DNA of 64,000 nt from Luzula sylvatica (lineage: Eukaryota; Streptophyta; Magnoliopsida; Poales; Juncaceae), in contig OX326956.1 in assembly GCA_946800325.1 (NCBI GenBank), forward strand, positions 22,170,356 to 22,234,355, read 5' to 3'. The notes beneath the pieces were generated by a model. That model had not been told where the DNA came from and ran no database searches. It was given only the letters and a program-made list of their open reading frames with translations. The translations under genes and the position numbers were made by a program. Positions 50,626 through 63,806 of this stretch are shown here, one piece after another (positions within the stretch are counted from its first letter, which is position 1; each line of letters starts with the position of its first letter).

Positions 50626-53600
50626 ATTTTTTTTTTAAATGTTAAAATTTCATTGAAACACATGCAAAATACTCAATTTTCATGTCGTACTCAAAATACT
50701 CCATAACTGAATACTAACACACAAAAATTTCAAATTTTTCAAAACTTTCTTAAAAAATGCAAAAACAGAAGTCCAACACCATCAAAAAACTCAATTAAGA
50801 TATTTTTATAAAAATTGTTAAAATTTAACTGTAACACTACAAAAATACTCAATTTTCATGTTGTACTCAAAATACTCCGTAATTGAAGACTAACACACAC
50901 AAATTTCAATTTTTGAAAGATTTCTTAAAAATGCAAGAACAGAAGTCCAACACAATCAAAAAAATTCAATTATGATAATTTTTTTTAAATTCAAAAACTG
51001 AAGGGCAACACAAGCAAAATACTCAATTTTTGTGTCATACTTAAAATACTCCATAATCGAAGACTAATACACACAAATTTCTATTTTTTCAAACATTTCT
51101 GAAAAATGCAAAAACTGAAGTCTAACACTTTCGAAAAATTCAATGAAGGTATTTTTTAAAAAATTGTTAAAATGTATTTGTAACACGTGCAAAATACTCA
51201 ATTTTCATGTCGTACTCAAAATATTTTGTAATTGAAGATTTACACACACAACTTTCAATTTTTCCAAAAATTTCTAAAAAATGCAAAAACAGAAGTCTAA
51301 CACCTTCAAAAAACTCAATTAAGATATTTTAACAAAAATTGTTAAAATTTAATTGTAACAGAACAAAAATACTCAATTTCCATGTCGTACTCAAAATACT
51401 CCGTAATTGAAGACTAACACACACAAATTTCAATTTTTTCAAAAATTTCTTAAAAATGCAAAAACATAAGTCCAACACATTAAAAAAATTCAATTATGAT
51501 ATTTGTTAAAACAATTCTAAAATTGAAGTGTAACACAAGGAAAATACTCAATTTTCATGTCGTACTCAAAATACTCCATAATTGAAGACTAACGCACACA
51601 AATTTCAATTTTTTCAAACATTTCTTAAAAATGCAAAAACAGAAGTCCAACACATTAAAAAAATTCAATTATGATATTTTTTGAAATTTTTTTTAAATTG
51701 AAAGGTAACACAAGGAAAATACTCAATTTTCATGTCGTACTCAAAATACTCCATAATTGATGACTAACACACACAAATTTCAATTTTTTCAAACATTTCT
51801 TAAAAATGCAAAAACAGAAGTCCAACACATTCAAAAAAATTCAATTTTGATATTTTTTAAAAAAATTCTAAAATAGAAGGGTAACACAAGGAAAATACTC
51901 AATTTTCATGTCATACTCAAAATACTCCATAATTGAAGATCAACACACACAAATTTCAATTTCTAAAAAATGCAAAAACAGAAGTCCAACACATACAAAA
52001 ATTTCAATTATGATATTATTTTTTTTTAATTCTAAAATTGAAGGTAACACAAGCAAAATACTCAATATTTATGTGGTACTCAAAATACTCCATAATTGAA
52101 GACTAAGACACACAAATTTCAATTTTTTCAAACATTTCAGAAAAATGCAAAAACTGAAGTCTAACATCTTCAAAAAATTCAATTACGGTATTTTTTTAAA
52201 AAATTGTCAAAATGAAACATTAACACAAGCTAAATACTTAATTTTCATGTCGTACTCAAAATACTCCGTAATTGAAGACTAACACACACAAATTTTAATT
52301 TTTTTAAAAATTTCTTCAAAATGCAAAAACAGAAGTCTAACACCTTCAAAAAAATTCAATTATGATTTTCTTAAAAAAATATTAAAATTGAAGTGTAACG
52401 CAAGCAAAATACTCAATTTTCATGTCGTACTCAAAACACTCCATAATTGAAGACTAACACACACAAATTTCAATTTTTTCTAAAATTTCTTAAAAATGCA
52501 AAAACCGAAGTCCAACACAATCAAAAAATTTAATTATGATATTTTTTTAAAAAATTCTAAAATTGAAGGGTAACACAAGCAAAATACTCAATTTTCATGT
52601 CGTACTCAAAATACTCCATAATTGAAGACTAACACACACAAATTTCAATTTTTTCAAACATTTCTGAAGAATGCAAAAACTGAAGTCTAACACCTTCGAA
52701 AAGTTCAATTAAGGTATTTTTTAAAACATTGTTAAAATGTAAGTGTAACACGTGCAAAATACTCAATTTTCATGTCGTACTCAAAATATTCTGTAATTGA
52801 AGACTAACACACACAACTTTTAATTTTTCCAAAAATTTCTTAAAAATGCAAAAACAGAAGTCTATCACCTTCAAAAAACACAATTAAAATATTTTTACAA
52901 AAAATGTTAAAATTTAATTGTGACACAACAAAAATACTCAATTTTCATCTCGTACTCAAAATACTCCGTAATTGAAGACTAACACACACAAATTTCATTT
53001 TTTTCAAAAATTTCCTTAAAATGCAAAAAGATAACTCCAACACATTAAAAAAATTCAATTATGATTTTTTTTTTTTTAAATTGAAAGGTAACACAAGGAA
53101 AATACTCAATTTTCATGTCGTACTCAAAATACTCTATAATTGAAGACTAACACACACAAATTTCAATTTTCCAAACATTTCTGAAAAATGCAAAAACTGA
53201 AGTCCATCACCTTCAAAAAATTCAATTAAAGTATTTATTTTAAAAAATTTTAAATGTAAGTGTAACGCATGCAAAATACTCAATTTTCATGTCGTACTCA
53301 AAATATTTTGTAATTGAAGACTAACACACAAAAATTTCAATTTTTCCAAAAAATACATAAAAATACAAAAACAGAAGTCTAACACCATTAAAAAACTCAA
53401 TTAATATATTTTTATAAAAATTGTTTAAATTTAATTGTAATACAACAAAAAAAATCAATTTTCATGTCGTACTGAATATACTCCGTAATTCAAGACTAAC
53501 ACACACACATTTCAATTATTTTCAAATATTTCTTCAAAATACAAAACCAGAAGTCTAACACATTCAAAAAATTCATTTATGATATTTTTTCAAAAAATAT

Positions 53601-53738
53601 TAAAATTGAAGTGTAACACAAGAAAAATACTCAATTTTCATGTCGTACTCAAAATATTCTGTAATGGAAGACTAACACACACAAATTTCAACTTTTTGAA
53701 ATCTTACGTAAAAATGAAAAACTGAAGTCTCACACCTT
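50607..53738 (-). repeat. Minus-strand beta HOR, 18 monomers (3,132 bp)
   Basis: Same marker order as the plus-strand beta copies, read in reverse: gtacaacatg, cttcgattatgg with gacacaaaaattg, CACGTG, catggaaattg, catcaattatgg, gttgatcttc, gtaccacataaat, gttaatgtttc, ggagtgtttt, gattgtgttggacttcgg and cttttcgaagg. Six monomers fewer than plus-strand copy 2: the 526-bp duplication (three) and the gttgatc-to-catcaatt interval (three) are absent. Confidence 0.87.
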
Positions 53739-56700
53739 CAAATAATTCAATTAAGATATTTTTTTTTAAATGTTAAAATTTCATTGAAACACATGCAAAA
53801 TACTCAATTTTCATGTCGTACTCAAAATACTCCATAACTGAAGACTAACACACAAAAATTTCAAATTTTTCAAAACTTTCTTAAAAAATGCAAAAACAGA
53901 AGTCCAACACCATCAAAAAACTCAATTAAGATATTTTTATAAAAATTGTTAAAATTTAACTGTAACACTACAAAAATACTCAATTTTCATGTTGTACTCA
54001 AAATACTCCGTAATTGAAGACTAACACACACAAATTTCAATTTTTGAAAGATTTCTTAAAAATGCAAGAACAGAAGTCCAACACATTCAAAAAAATTCAA
54101 TTATGATAATTTTTTTTAAATTCAAAAACTTAAGGGCAACACAAGCAAAATACTCAATTTTTGTGTCGTACTTAAAATACTCCATAATCGAAGACTAATA
54201 CACACAAATTTCTATTTTTTCAAACATTTCTGAAAAATGCAAAAACTGAAGTCTAACACCTTCGAAAAATTCAATGAAGGTATTTTTTAAAAAATTGTTA
54301 AAATGTATTTGTAACACGTGCAAAATACTCAATTTTCATGTCGTACTCAAAATATTTTGTAATTGAAGATTTACACACACAACTTTCAATTTTTCCAAAA
54401 ATTTCTAAAAAATGCAAAAACAGAAGTCTAACACCTTCAAAAAACTCAATTAAGATATTTTAACAAAAATTGTTTAAATTTAATTGTAACACAACAAAAA
54501 TACTCAATTTCCATGTCGTACTCAAAATACTCCGTAATTGAAGACTAACACACACAAATTTCAATTTTTTCAAAAATTTCTTAAAAATGCAAAAACATAA
54601 GTCCAACACATTAAAAAAATTCAATTATGATATTTGTTAAAACAATTCTAAAATTGAAGTGTAACACAAGGAAAATACTCAATTTTCATGTCGTACTCAA
54701 AATACTCCATAATTGAAGACTAACGCACACAAATTTCAATTTTTTCAAACATTTCTTAAAAATGCAAAAACAGAAGTCCAACACATTAAAAAAATTCAAT
54801 TATGATATTTTTTGAAAATTTTTTTAAATTGAAAGGTAACACAAGGAAAATACTCAATTTTCATGTCGTACTCAAAATACTCCATAATTGATGACTAACA
54901 CACACAAATTTCAATTTTTTCAAACATTTCTTAAAAATGCAAAAACAGAAGTCCAACACATTCAAAAAAATTCAATTTTGATATTTTTTTAAAAAATTCT
55001 AAAATAGAAGGGTAACACAAGGAAAATACTCAATTTTCATGTCATACTCAAAATACTCCATAATTGAAGATCAACACACACAAATTTCAATTTCTAAAAA
55101 ATGCAAAAACAGAAGTCCAACACATACAAAAATTTCAATTATGATATTATTTTTTTTTAATTCTAAAATTGAAGGTAACACAAGCAAAATACTCAATATT
55201 TATGTGGTACTCAAAATACTCCATAATTGAAGACTAAGACACACAAATTTCAATTTTTTCAAACATTTCAGAAAAATGCAAAAACTGAAGTCTAACATCT
55301 TCAAAAAAATTCAATTACGGTATTTTTTTAAAAAATTGTCAAAATGAAACATTAACACAAGCTAAATACTTAATTTTCATGTCGTACTCAAAATACTCCG
55401 TAATTGAAGACTAACACACACAAATTTTAATTTTTTTAAAAATTTCTTCAAAATGCAAAAACAGAAGTCTAACACCTTCAAAAAAATTCAATTATGATTT
55501 TCTTAAAAAAATATTAAAATTGAAGTGTAACGCAAGCAAAATACTCAATTTTCATGTCGTACTCAAAACACTCCATAATTGAAGACTAACACACACAAAT
55601 TTCAATTTTTTCTAAAATTTCTTAAAAATGCAAAAACCGAAGTCCAACACAATCAAAAAATTCAATTATGATATTTTTTTAAAAAATTCTAAAATTGAAG
55701 GGTAACACAAGCAAAATACTCAATTTTCATGTCGTACTCAAAATACTCCATAATTGAAGACTAACACACACAAATTTCAATTTTTTCAAACATTTCTGAA
55801 GAATGCAAAAACTGAAGTCTAACACCTTCGAAAAGTTCAATTAAGGTATTTTTTAAAACATTGTTAAAATGTAAGTGTAACACGTGCAAAATACTCAATT
55901 TTCATGTCGTACTCAAAATATTCTGTAATTGAAGACTAACACACACAACTTTCAATTTTTCCAAAAATTTCTTAAAAATGCAAAAACAGAAGTCTATCAC
56001 CTTCAAAAAACACAATTAAAATATTTTTACAAAAAATGTTAAAATTTAATTGTGACACAACAAAAATACTCAATTTTCATCTCGTACTCAAAATACTCCG
56101 TAATTGAAGACTAACACACACAAATTTCATTTTTTTCAAAAATTTCCTTAAAATGCAAAAAGATAACTCCAACACATTAAAAAAATTCAATTATGATATT
56201 TTTTTTTTAAATTGAAAGGTAACACAAGGAAAATACTCAATTTTCATGTCGTACTCAAAATACTCCATAATTGAAGACTAACACACACAAATTTCAATTT
56301 TCCAAACATTTCTGAAAAATGCAAAAACTCAAGTCCATCACCTTCAAAAAATTCAATTAAAGTATTTATTTTAAAAAATTTAAAATGTAAGTGTAACGCA
56401 TGCAAAATACTCAATTTTCATGTCGTACTCAAAATATTTTGTAATTGAAGACTAACACACAAAAATTTCAATTTTTCCAAAAAATACATAAAAATACAAA
56501 AACAGAAGTCTAACACCATTAAAAAACTCAATTAATACATTTTTATAAAAATTGTTTAAATTTAATTGTAATACAACAAAAAAAATCAATTTTCATGTCG
56601 TACTGAATATACTCCGTAATTCAAGACTAACACACACACATTTCAATTTTTTCAAATATTTCTTCAAAATACAAAACCAGAAGTCTAACACATTCAAAAA

Positions 56701-56868
56701 ATTCATTTATGATATTTTTTCAAAAAATATTAAAATTGAAGTGTAACACAAGAAAAATACTCAATTTTCATGTCGTACTCAAAATATTCTGTAATGGAAG
56801 ACTAACACACACAAATTTCAACTTTTTCAAATCTTACGTAAAAATGAAAAACTGAAGTCTAACACCTT
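53739..56868 (-). repeat. Minus-strand beta HOR, 18 monomers (3,130 bp)
   Basis: Nearly identical in order and length to the preceding copy. attcaag of the cttgaatt monomer is at 53,488 and 56,619 (3,131 apart), and the cttcc marker at 53,666 and 56,796 (3,130 apart). The 18-monomer form is therefore the homogenised form in this arm. Confidence 0.87.
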
Positions 56869-58202
56869 CAAATAATTGAATTAAGATATTTTTTTTTAAA
56901 TGTTAAAATTTCATTGAAACACATGCAAAATACTCAATTTTCATGTCGTACTCAAAATACTCCATAACTAAAGACTAACACACAAAAATTTCAACTTTTT
57001 CAAAACTTTCTTAAAAAATGCAAAAACAGAAGTCCAACACCATCAAAAAACTCAATTAAGATATTTTTATAAAAATTGTTAAAATTTGACTGTAACACTA
57101 CAAAAATTCTCAATTTTCATGTTGTACTCAAAATACTCCGTAATTGAAGACTAACACACACAAATTTCAATTTTTGAAAGATTTCTTAAAAATGCAAGAA
57201 CAGAAGTCCAACACATTCAAAAAAATTCAATTATGATAATTTTTTTTTAAATTCAAAAACTGAAGGGCAACACAAGAAAAATACTCAATTTTTGTGTCGT
57301 ACTTAAAATACTCCATAATCGAAGACTAATACACACAAATTTCTATTTTTTCAAACATTTCTGAAAAATGCAAAAACTGAAGTCTAACACCTTCGAAAAA
57401 TTCAATGAAGGTATTTTTTAAAAAATTGTTAAAATGTATTTGTAACACGTGCAAAATACTCAATTTTCATGTCGTACTCAAAATATTTTGTAATTGAAGA
57501 TTTACACACTCAACTTTCAATTTTTCCAAAAATTTCTAAAAAATGCAAAAACAGAAGTCTAACACCTTCAAAAAACTCAATTAAGATATTTTAACAAAAA
57601 TTGTTAAAATTTAATTGTAACAGAACAAAAATACTCAATTTCCATGTCGTACTCAAAATACTCCGTAATTGAAGACTAACACACACAAATTTCAATTTTT
57701 TCAAAACTTTCTTAAAAATGCAAAAACATAAGTCCAACACATTCAAAAAATTCAATTATGATATTTTTTAAAACAATTCTAAAATTGAAGTGTAACACAA
57801 GGAAAATACTCAATTTTCATGTCGTACTCAAAATACTCCATAATTGAAGACTAACACACACAAATTTCAATTTTTTCAAACATTTCTTAAAAATGCAAAA
57901 ACTGAAGTCCAACACATTAAAAAAATTCAATTATGATATTTTTTGAATTTTTTTTTTAATTGAAAGGTAACACAAGGAAAATACTCAATTTTCATGTCGT
58001 ACTCAAAATACTCCATAATTGATGACTAACACACACAAATTTCAATTTTTTCAAACATTTCTTAAAAATGCAAAAACAGAAGTCCAACACATTCAAAAAA
58101 ATTCAATTTTGATATTTTTTTAAAAAATTCTAAAATAGAAGGGTAACACAAGGAAAATACTCAATTTTCATGTCATACTCAAAATACTCCATAATTGAAG
58201 AT
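56869..58202 (-). repeat. Minus-strand beta HOR, partial, cut at the right junction
   Basis: About 7.6 monomers ending at ccataattgaagatca. Read on the minus strand, it starts with gatcttcaattatgg and gtatgacatg, which is exactly what follows gttggacttctgtttttgc in complete beta copies (16,671-16,740). It is therefore the missing half of the copy cut at 24,337. Confidence 0.87.
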
Positions 58203-58210
58203 CATGGAAA
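58195..58210. other. Right inversion junction
   Basis: Minus-strand satellite (ccataattgaagatca) changes into plus-strand satellite (catggaaattgagtat). The intact minus-strand form continues gatcaacacac, and the intact plus-strand form reads gtacgacatggaaattg. The bases ca at 58,203-58,204 fit both. No extra bases are present. Confidence 0.93.
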
Positions 58211-60827
58211 TTGAGTATTTTTGTTGTGTTACAATTAAATTTTAACAATTTTTTTAAAAATCTCTTAATTGAGTTTTTTGAAGGTGTTAGACTTTTGTTT
58301 TTGCATTTTTAAGACATTTTTGGAAAAATTGAAAGTTGTGTGTGTTAGTCTTCAATTACAAAATATTTTGAGTACGACATGAAAATTGAGTATTTTGCAC
58401 GTGTTACACTTACATTTTAACAATTGTTTAAAAAATACCTTCATTGAATTTTTCGAAGGTGTTAGACTTCCGTTTTTGCATTTTTCAGAAATGTTTGAAA
58501 AAATAGAAATTTGTGTGTATTAGTCTTCGATTATGGAGTATTTTGAGTACGACATGAAAATTGAGTATTTTGCTTGTGTTACCCTTCAGTTTTAGAATTT
58601 TTTTAAAAAATATCATAATTGAATTTTTTGAATGTGTTGGACTTCGGTTTTTGGTTTTTTAAGAAATTTTTGAAAAAACTGAAATTTGTGTGTGTTAGTC
58701 TTCAATTATGGAGTGTTTTGAGTACGACATGAAAATTGAGTATTTTGCTTACGTTACACTTCAATTTTAATATATTTTTAAGAAAATCATAATTGAATTT
58801 TTTTGAAGGTGTTAGACTTCTGTTTTTAAATTTTGAAAATTTTTTAAAAAAAATTGAAATTTGTGTTTGTTAGTCTTCAATTATGGAGTGTTTTGAGTAC
58901 GACATGAAAATTGAGTATTTTGCTTGCGTTACACTTCAATTTTAATATTTTTTTAAGAAAATCATTATTGAATTTGTTTGAAGGTGTTTGTCTTCTGTTT
59001 TTGCATTTTGAAGAAATTTTTTAAAAAATTGGAATTTGTGTGTGTTAGTCTTCAATTACGGAGTACTTTGAGTACGACATGAAAATTGAGTATTTAGCTT
59101 GTGTTAATCTTCCATTTTAACAAATTTTATAAAAAATTCCGTAATTGAATTTTTTGAAGATGTTAGACTTCAGTTTTTGCATTTTTCAGAAATGTTTGAA
59201 AAAATTGAAATTTGTGTGTGTTAGTCTTCAAGTACTGAGTATTTTGAGTACGACATGAAAATTGATTATTTAGCTTGTGCTAATCTTTCATTTTAACAAT
59301 TTTTTTAAAAAATTCCGTCATTGAATTTTTTGAAGATGTTAGACTTCAGTTTTTGCATTTTTCAGAAATGTTTGAAAAAATTGAAATTTGTGTGTGTTAG
59401 TCTTCAATTATGGAGTATTTTGAGTACGACATGAAAATTGAGTATTTTGCTTGTGTTACCCTTCAATTTCAGAATTTAAAAAAAAAATATCATAATTGAA
59501 TTTTTTGTATGTGATGGACTTCTGTTTTTGCATTTTTAAGAAATTTTTAAAAAATTGAAATTTGTGTGTGTTAGTCTTAAATTACGGAGTATTTTGAGTA
59601 CGGCACAAAATTGAGTATTTTTGTAGTGTTGCAGTTAAATTTTAACAATTTTTATAAAAATATCTTAATTGAGTTTTTTGAAGATGTTAGACTTCAGTTT
59701 TTGCATTTTTCAGAAATGTTTGAAAAAATTGAAATTTGTGTGTGTTTGTCATCAATTATGGAGTATTTTGAGTACGACATGAAAATTGAGTATTTTGCTT
59801 GTGTTACCCTTCAATTTTAGAATTTTTAAAAGAAATATCATAATTGAATTTTTTATATATGATGGACTTCTGTTTTTTGCATTTTTAAGAAATTTTTAAA
59901 AAATTGAAATTTGTGTGTGTTGGTCTTCAATTACGGAGTATTTTGAGTACGGCATAAAAATTGAGTATTTTTGTAGTGTTACAGTTAAATTTTAACAATT
60001 TTTATAAAAATATCTTAATTGAGTTTTTTGAAGGTGTTGGACTTCTGTTTTTGCATATTTAAGAAAGTTTTGAAAAAGTTCAAATTTTTGTTTATTAGTC
60101 TTCAATTACGGAGTATTTTGAGTACGACATGAAAATTGAGTGTTTTGGTTGTGTTACAATTAAATTTTAACATTTTTTACAAAGATATCTTAATTAAGTT
60201 TTTTTTAATGTGTTGGACTTCTGTTTTAGCATTTTACGAAATTTCTGAAAAAATTGAAATTTCTGTGTCTTAGTCTTCAATTATGGAGTATTTTGAGTAC
60301 GACATGAAAATTGAGTATTTTGCTTGTGTTACACTTCAATTTTAATATTTTTTTTAAAAAATCATAATTGAATTTTTTTGAAGGTACTAGACTTCTGTTT
60401 TTGCATTTTGAAGAAATTTTTTAAAAAATTGAAATTTGTGTGTGTTATTCTTCGATTACAGAGTATTTTGAGTACGACACGAAAATTGAGTACTTTTCTT
60501 GTGTTACACATACATTTTAACATTTTAAAAAAAACTTACCTTAATTGAATTTTTTGAAGGTGAGACTTTAGTTTTTGCATTTTTCAGAAATGTTTGAAAA
60601 AATTGAAATTTGTCTGTGTTAGTCTTCAATTATGGAGTATTTTCAGTACGACATGAAAATTGAGTATTTTCCTTGTGTTACCCTTCAATTTTAGAATTGT
60701 TTTAAAAAATATAATAATTGAATTTTTTTAATGTGTTGGACTTCTGTTTTTGCATTTTTAAGAAATTTTTGAAAAAATTGAAATTTGTGTGTGTTAGTCT
60801 TCAATTACGGAGTATTTTGAGTACGAC
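58204..60827 (+). repeat. Alpha HOR copy, 15 monomers (2,624 bp)
   Basis: Delimited by atggaaattgag at 58,204 and 60,828. The order includes CACGTG near 58,399, cttcgattatgg, two ggagtgtttt monomers (near 58,707 and 58,887), gttaatctt, cttcaagtactgag, gtacggcac, catcaattatgg and ttttatatatgatgg near 59,851. It carries three monomers (about 59.2-59.7 kb) that the next copy lacks. Confidence 0.86.
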
Positions 60828-63806
60828 ATGGAAATTGAGTATTTTTGTTGTGTTACAATTAAATTTTAACAATTTTTTTAAAAATCTCTTAATTGAGTTT
60901 TTTGAAGGTGTTAGACTTCTGTTTTTGCATTTTTAAGACATTTTTGGAAAAATTGAAAGTTGTGTGTGTTAGTCTTCAATTACAAAATATTTTGAGTACG
61001 ACATGAAAATTGAGTATTTTGCACGTGTTACACTTACATTTTAACAATTGTTTAAAAAATACCTTCATTGAATTTTTCGAAGGTGTTAGACTTCCGTTTT
61101 TGCATTTTTCAGAAATGTTTGAAAAAATAGAAATTTGTATGTATTAGTCTTCGATTATGGAGTATTTTGAGTACCACATGAAAATTGAGTATTTTGCTTG
61201 TGTTACCCTTCAGTTTTAGAATTTTTTTAAAAAATATCATAATTGAATTTTTTGAATGTGTTGGACTTCGGTTTTTGGTTTTTTAAGAAATTTTTGAAAA
61301 AACTGAAATTTGTGTGTGTTAGTCTTCAATTATGGAGTGTTTTGAGTACGACATGAAAATTGAGTATTTTGCTTACGTTACACTTCAATTTTAATATATT
61401 TTTAAGAAAATCATAATTGAATTTTTTTGAAGGTGTTAGACTTCTGTTTTTGCATTTTGAAAAAAAATTTTAAAAAATTGAAATTTGTGTTTGTTAGTCT
61501 TCAATTATGGATTGTTTTGAGTACGACATGAAAATTGAGTATTTTGCTTGCGTTACACTTCAATTTTAATATTTTTTTAAGAAAATCATTATTGAATTTT
61601 TTTGAAGGTGTTTGACTTCTGTTTTTGGATTTTGAAGAAATTTTTTAAAAAATTGGAATTTGTGTGTGTTAGTCTTCAATTACGGAGTACTTTGAGTACG
61701 GCATGAAAATTGAGTATTTAGCTTGTGTTAATCTTCCATTTTAACAAATTTGATAAAAAATTCCGTAATTGAATTTTATGAAGATGTTAGACTTCAGTTT
61801 TTGCATTTTTCAGAAATGTTTGAAAAAATTGAAATTTGTGTGTGTTTGTCATCAATTATGGAGTATTTTGAGTACGACATGAAAATTGAGTATTTTGCTT
61901 GTGTTAACCTTCAATTTTAGAATTTTTAAAAGAAATATAATAATTGAATTTTTTATATATGATGGACTTCTGTTTTTTGCATTTTCAAGAAATTTTTAAA
62001 AAATTGAAATTTGTGTGTGTTAGTCTTCAATTACGGAGTATTTTGAGTACGGCATAAAAATTGAGTATTTTTGTAGTGTTACAGTTAAATTTTAACAATT
62101 TTTATAAAAATATCTTAATTGAGTTTTTTGAAGGTGTTGGACTTCTGTTTTTGCATATTTAAGAAAGTTTTGAAAAAGTTGAAATTTTTGTGTATTAGTC
62201 TTCAATTACGGAGTATTTTGAGTACGACATGAAAATTGAGTGTTTTGGTTGTGTTACAATTAAATTTTAACATTTTTTACAAAAATATCTTAATTAAGTT
62301 TTTTTTAATGTGTTGGACTTCTGTTTTAGCATTTTACGAAATTTCTGAAAAAATTGAAATTTCTGTGTCTTAGTCTTCAATTATGGAGTATTTTGAGTAC
62401 GACATGAAAATTGAGTATTTTGCTTGCGTTACACTTCAATTTTAATATTTTTTTACGAAAATCATAATTGAATTTTTTTGAAGGTGTTAGACTTCTGTTT
62501 TTGCATTTTGAAGAAATTTTTTAAAAAATTGGAATTTGTGTGTGTTAGTCTTCAACTACGGAGTATTTTGAGTACGACATGAAAATTGAGTATTTAGCTT
62601 GTGTTAATCTTCCATTTTAGCAAATTTTTTAAAAAATTCCGTATTTGAATTTTTTGAAGATGTTAGACTTGAGTTTTTGCGTTTTTCAGAAATGTTCGAA
62701 AAAATTGAAATTTGTGTGTGTTAGTCTTCAATTATGGAGTATTTTGAGTGCGACATGAAAATTGAGTATTTTGCTTGTGGTACCCTTCAATTTTAGAATT
62801 TAAAAAAAAAATATCATAATTCAATTTTTTTGTATGTGTTGGACTTCTGTTTTTGCATTTTTAAGAAATTTTTAAAAAATTGAAATTTGTGCGTGTTACT
62901 CTTCAATTACGGAGTATTTTTAGTACGGCATGAAAATTGAGTATTTTTGTAGTGTTACAGTTAAATTTTAACAATTTTTATAAAAATATCTTAATTGAGT
63001 TTTTTGAAGGTGTTGGACTTCTGTTTTTGCATATTTAAGAAAGTTTTGAAAAAGTTGAAATTTTTGTGTATTAGTCTTCAATTACGGAGTATTTTTAGTA
63101 CGACATGAAAATTGAGTGTTTTTGTTGTGTTACAATTAAATTGTAACATTTTTTACAAAAATATCTTAATTGAGTTTTTTTTAAGGTGTTGGACTTCTGT
63201 TTTTGCATTTTATGAAATTTCTGAAAAAATTGAAATTTATGTGTGTTAGTGTTCAATTATGGAGTATTTTGAGTACGACATGAAAATTGAGTATTTTGCA
63301 TGTGTTACACTTCAATTTTAATATTTTTTAAAAAAAATCATAATTGAATTTATTTTGAAGGTGCTAGACTTCTGTTTTTTGCATTTTGAAGAAATTTTTG
63401 AAAAAATTGAAATTTGCGTGTGTTATTCTTCAATTACAGAGTATTTTGAGTACGACATGAAAATTGAGTACTTTACTTGTGTTACACATACATTTTAACA
63501 TTTTTAAAAAAAAAATACCTGAATTGAATTATTTGAAGGTGAGACTTCAGTTTTTGCATTTTTCAGAAATGTTAGAAAAAATTGAAATTTCTGTGTGTTA
63601 GTGTTCAATTATGGAGTATTTTGAGTACGACATGAAAATTGAGTATTTTCCTTGTGTTACCCTTCAATTTTAGAATTGTTTTAAAAAATATCATAATTGA
63701 ATTTTTAGAATGTGTTGGACTTCTGTTTTTGCATTTTTAAGAAATTTTTGAAAAAATTGAATTTTGTGTGTGTTAGTCTTCAATTACGGAGTATTTTGAG
63801 TACGAC
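60828..63806 (+). repeat. Alpha HOR copy, 17 monomers (2,979 bp)
   Basis: Delimited by atggaaattgag at 60,828 and 63,807. The ttttatatat word sits at 61,951, exactly 2,100 bp (12 monomers) from 59,851, so three monomers are absent before it. About five more monomers are present after about 62.4 kb than in the previous copy. Both changes are whole-monomer steps. Confidence 0.86.

Larger units (their letters stand above)
24338..58202 (-). repeat. Orientation block II, 33.9-kb inverted segment
   Basis: Every monomer here reads as the reverse complement (caaaatactccgtaattgaagac...). The left two thirds, to about 46.8 kb, are family alpha, which also makes up block III. The right third is family beta, which also makes up the end of block I. 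This mirrored arrangement is what a simple inversion of one segment of a continuous array produces. Family alpha here shows repeated gain and loss of monomers in HORs of 7, 11, 13, 15 and 24 units. Confidence 0.95.

Noticed and set aside
24334..58206. Strand switches as assembly misjoins
   Set aside because: Not excluded, but less likely. Both joins restore HOR phase and family when flipped, and each shows short microhomology with a small loss, which an assembler error would not be expected to produce. Read-level evidence is still needed.
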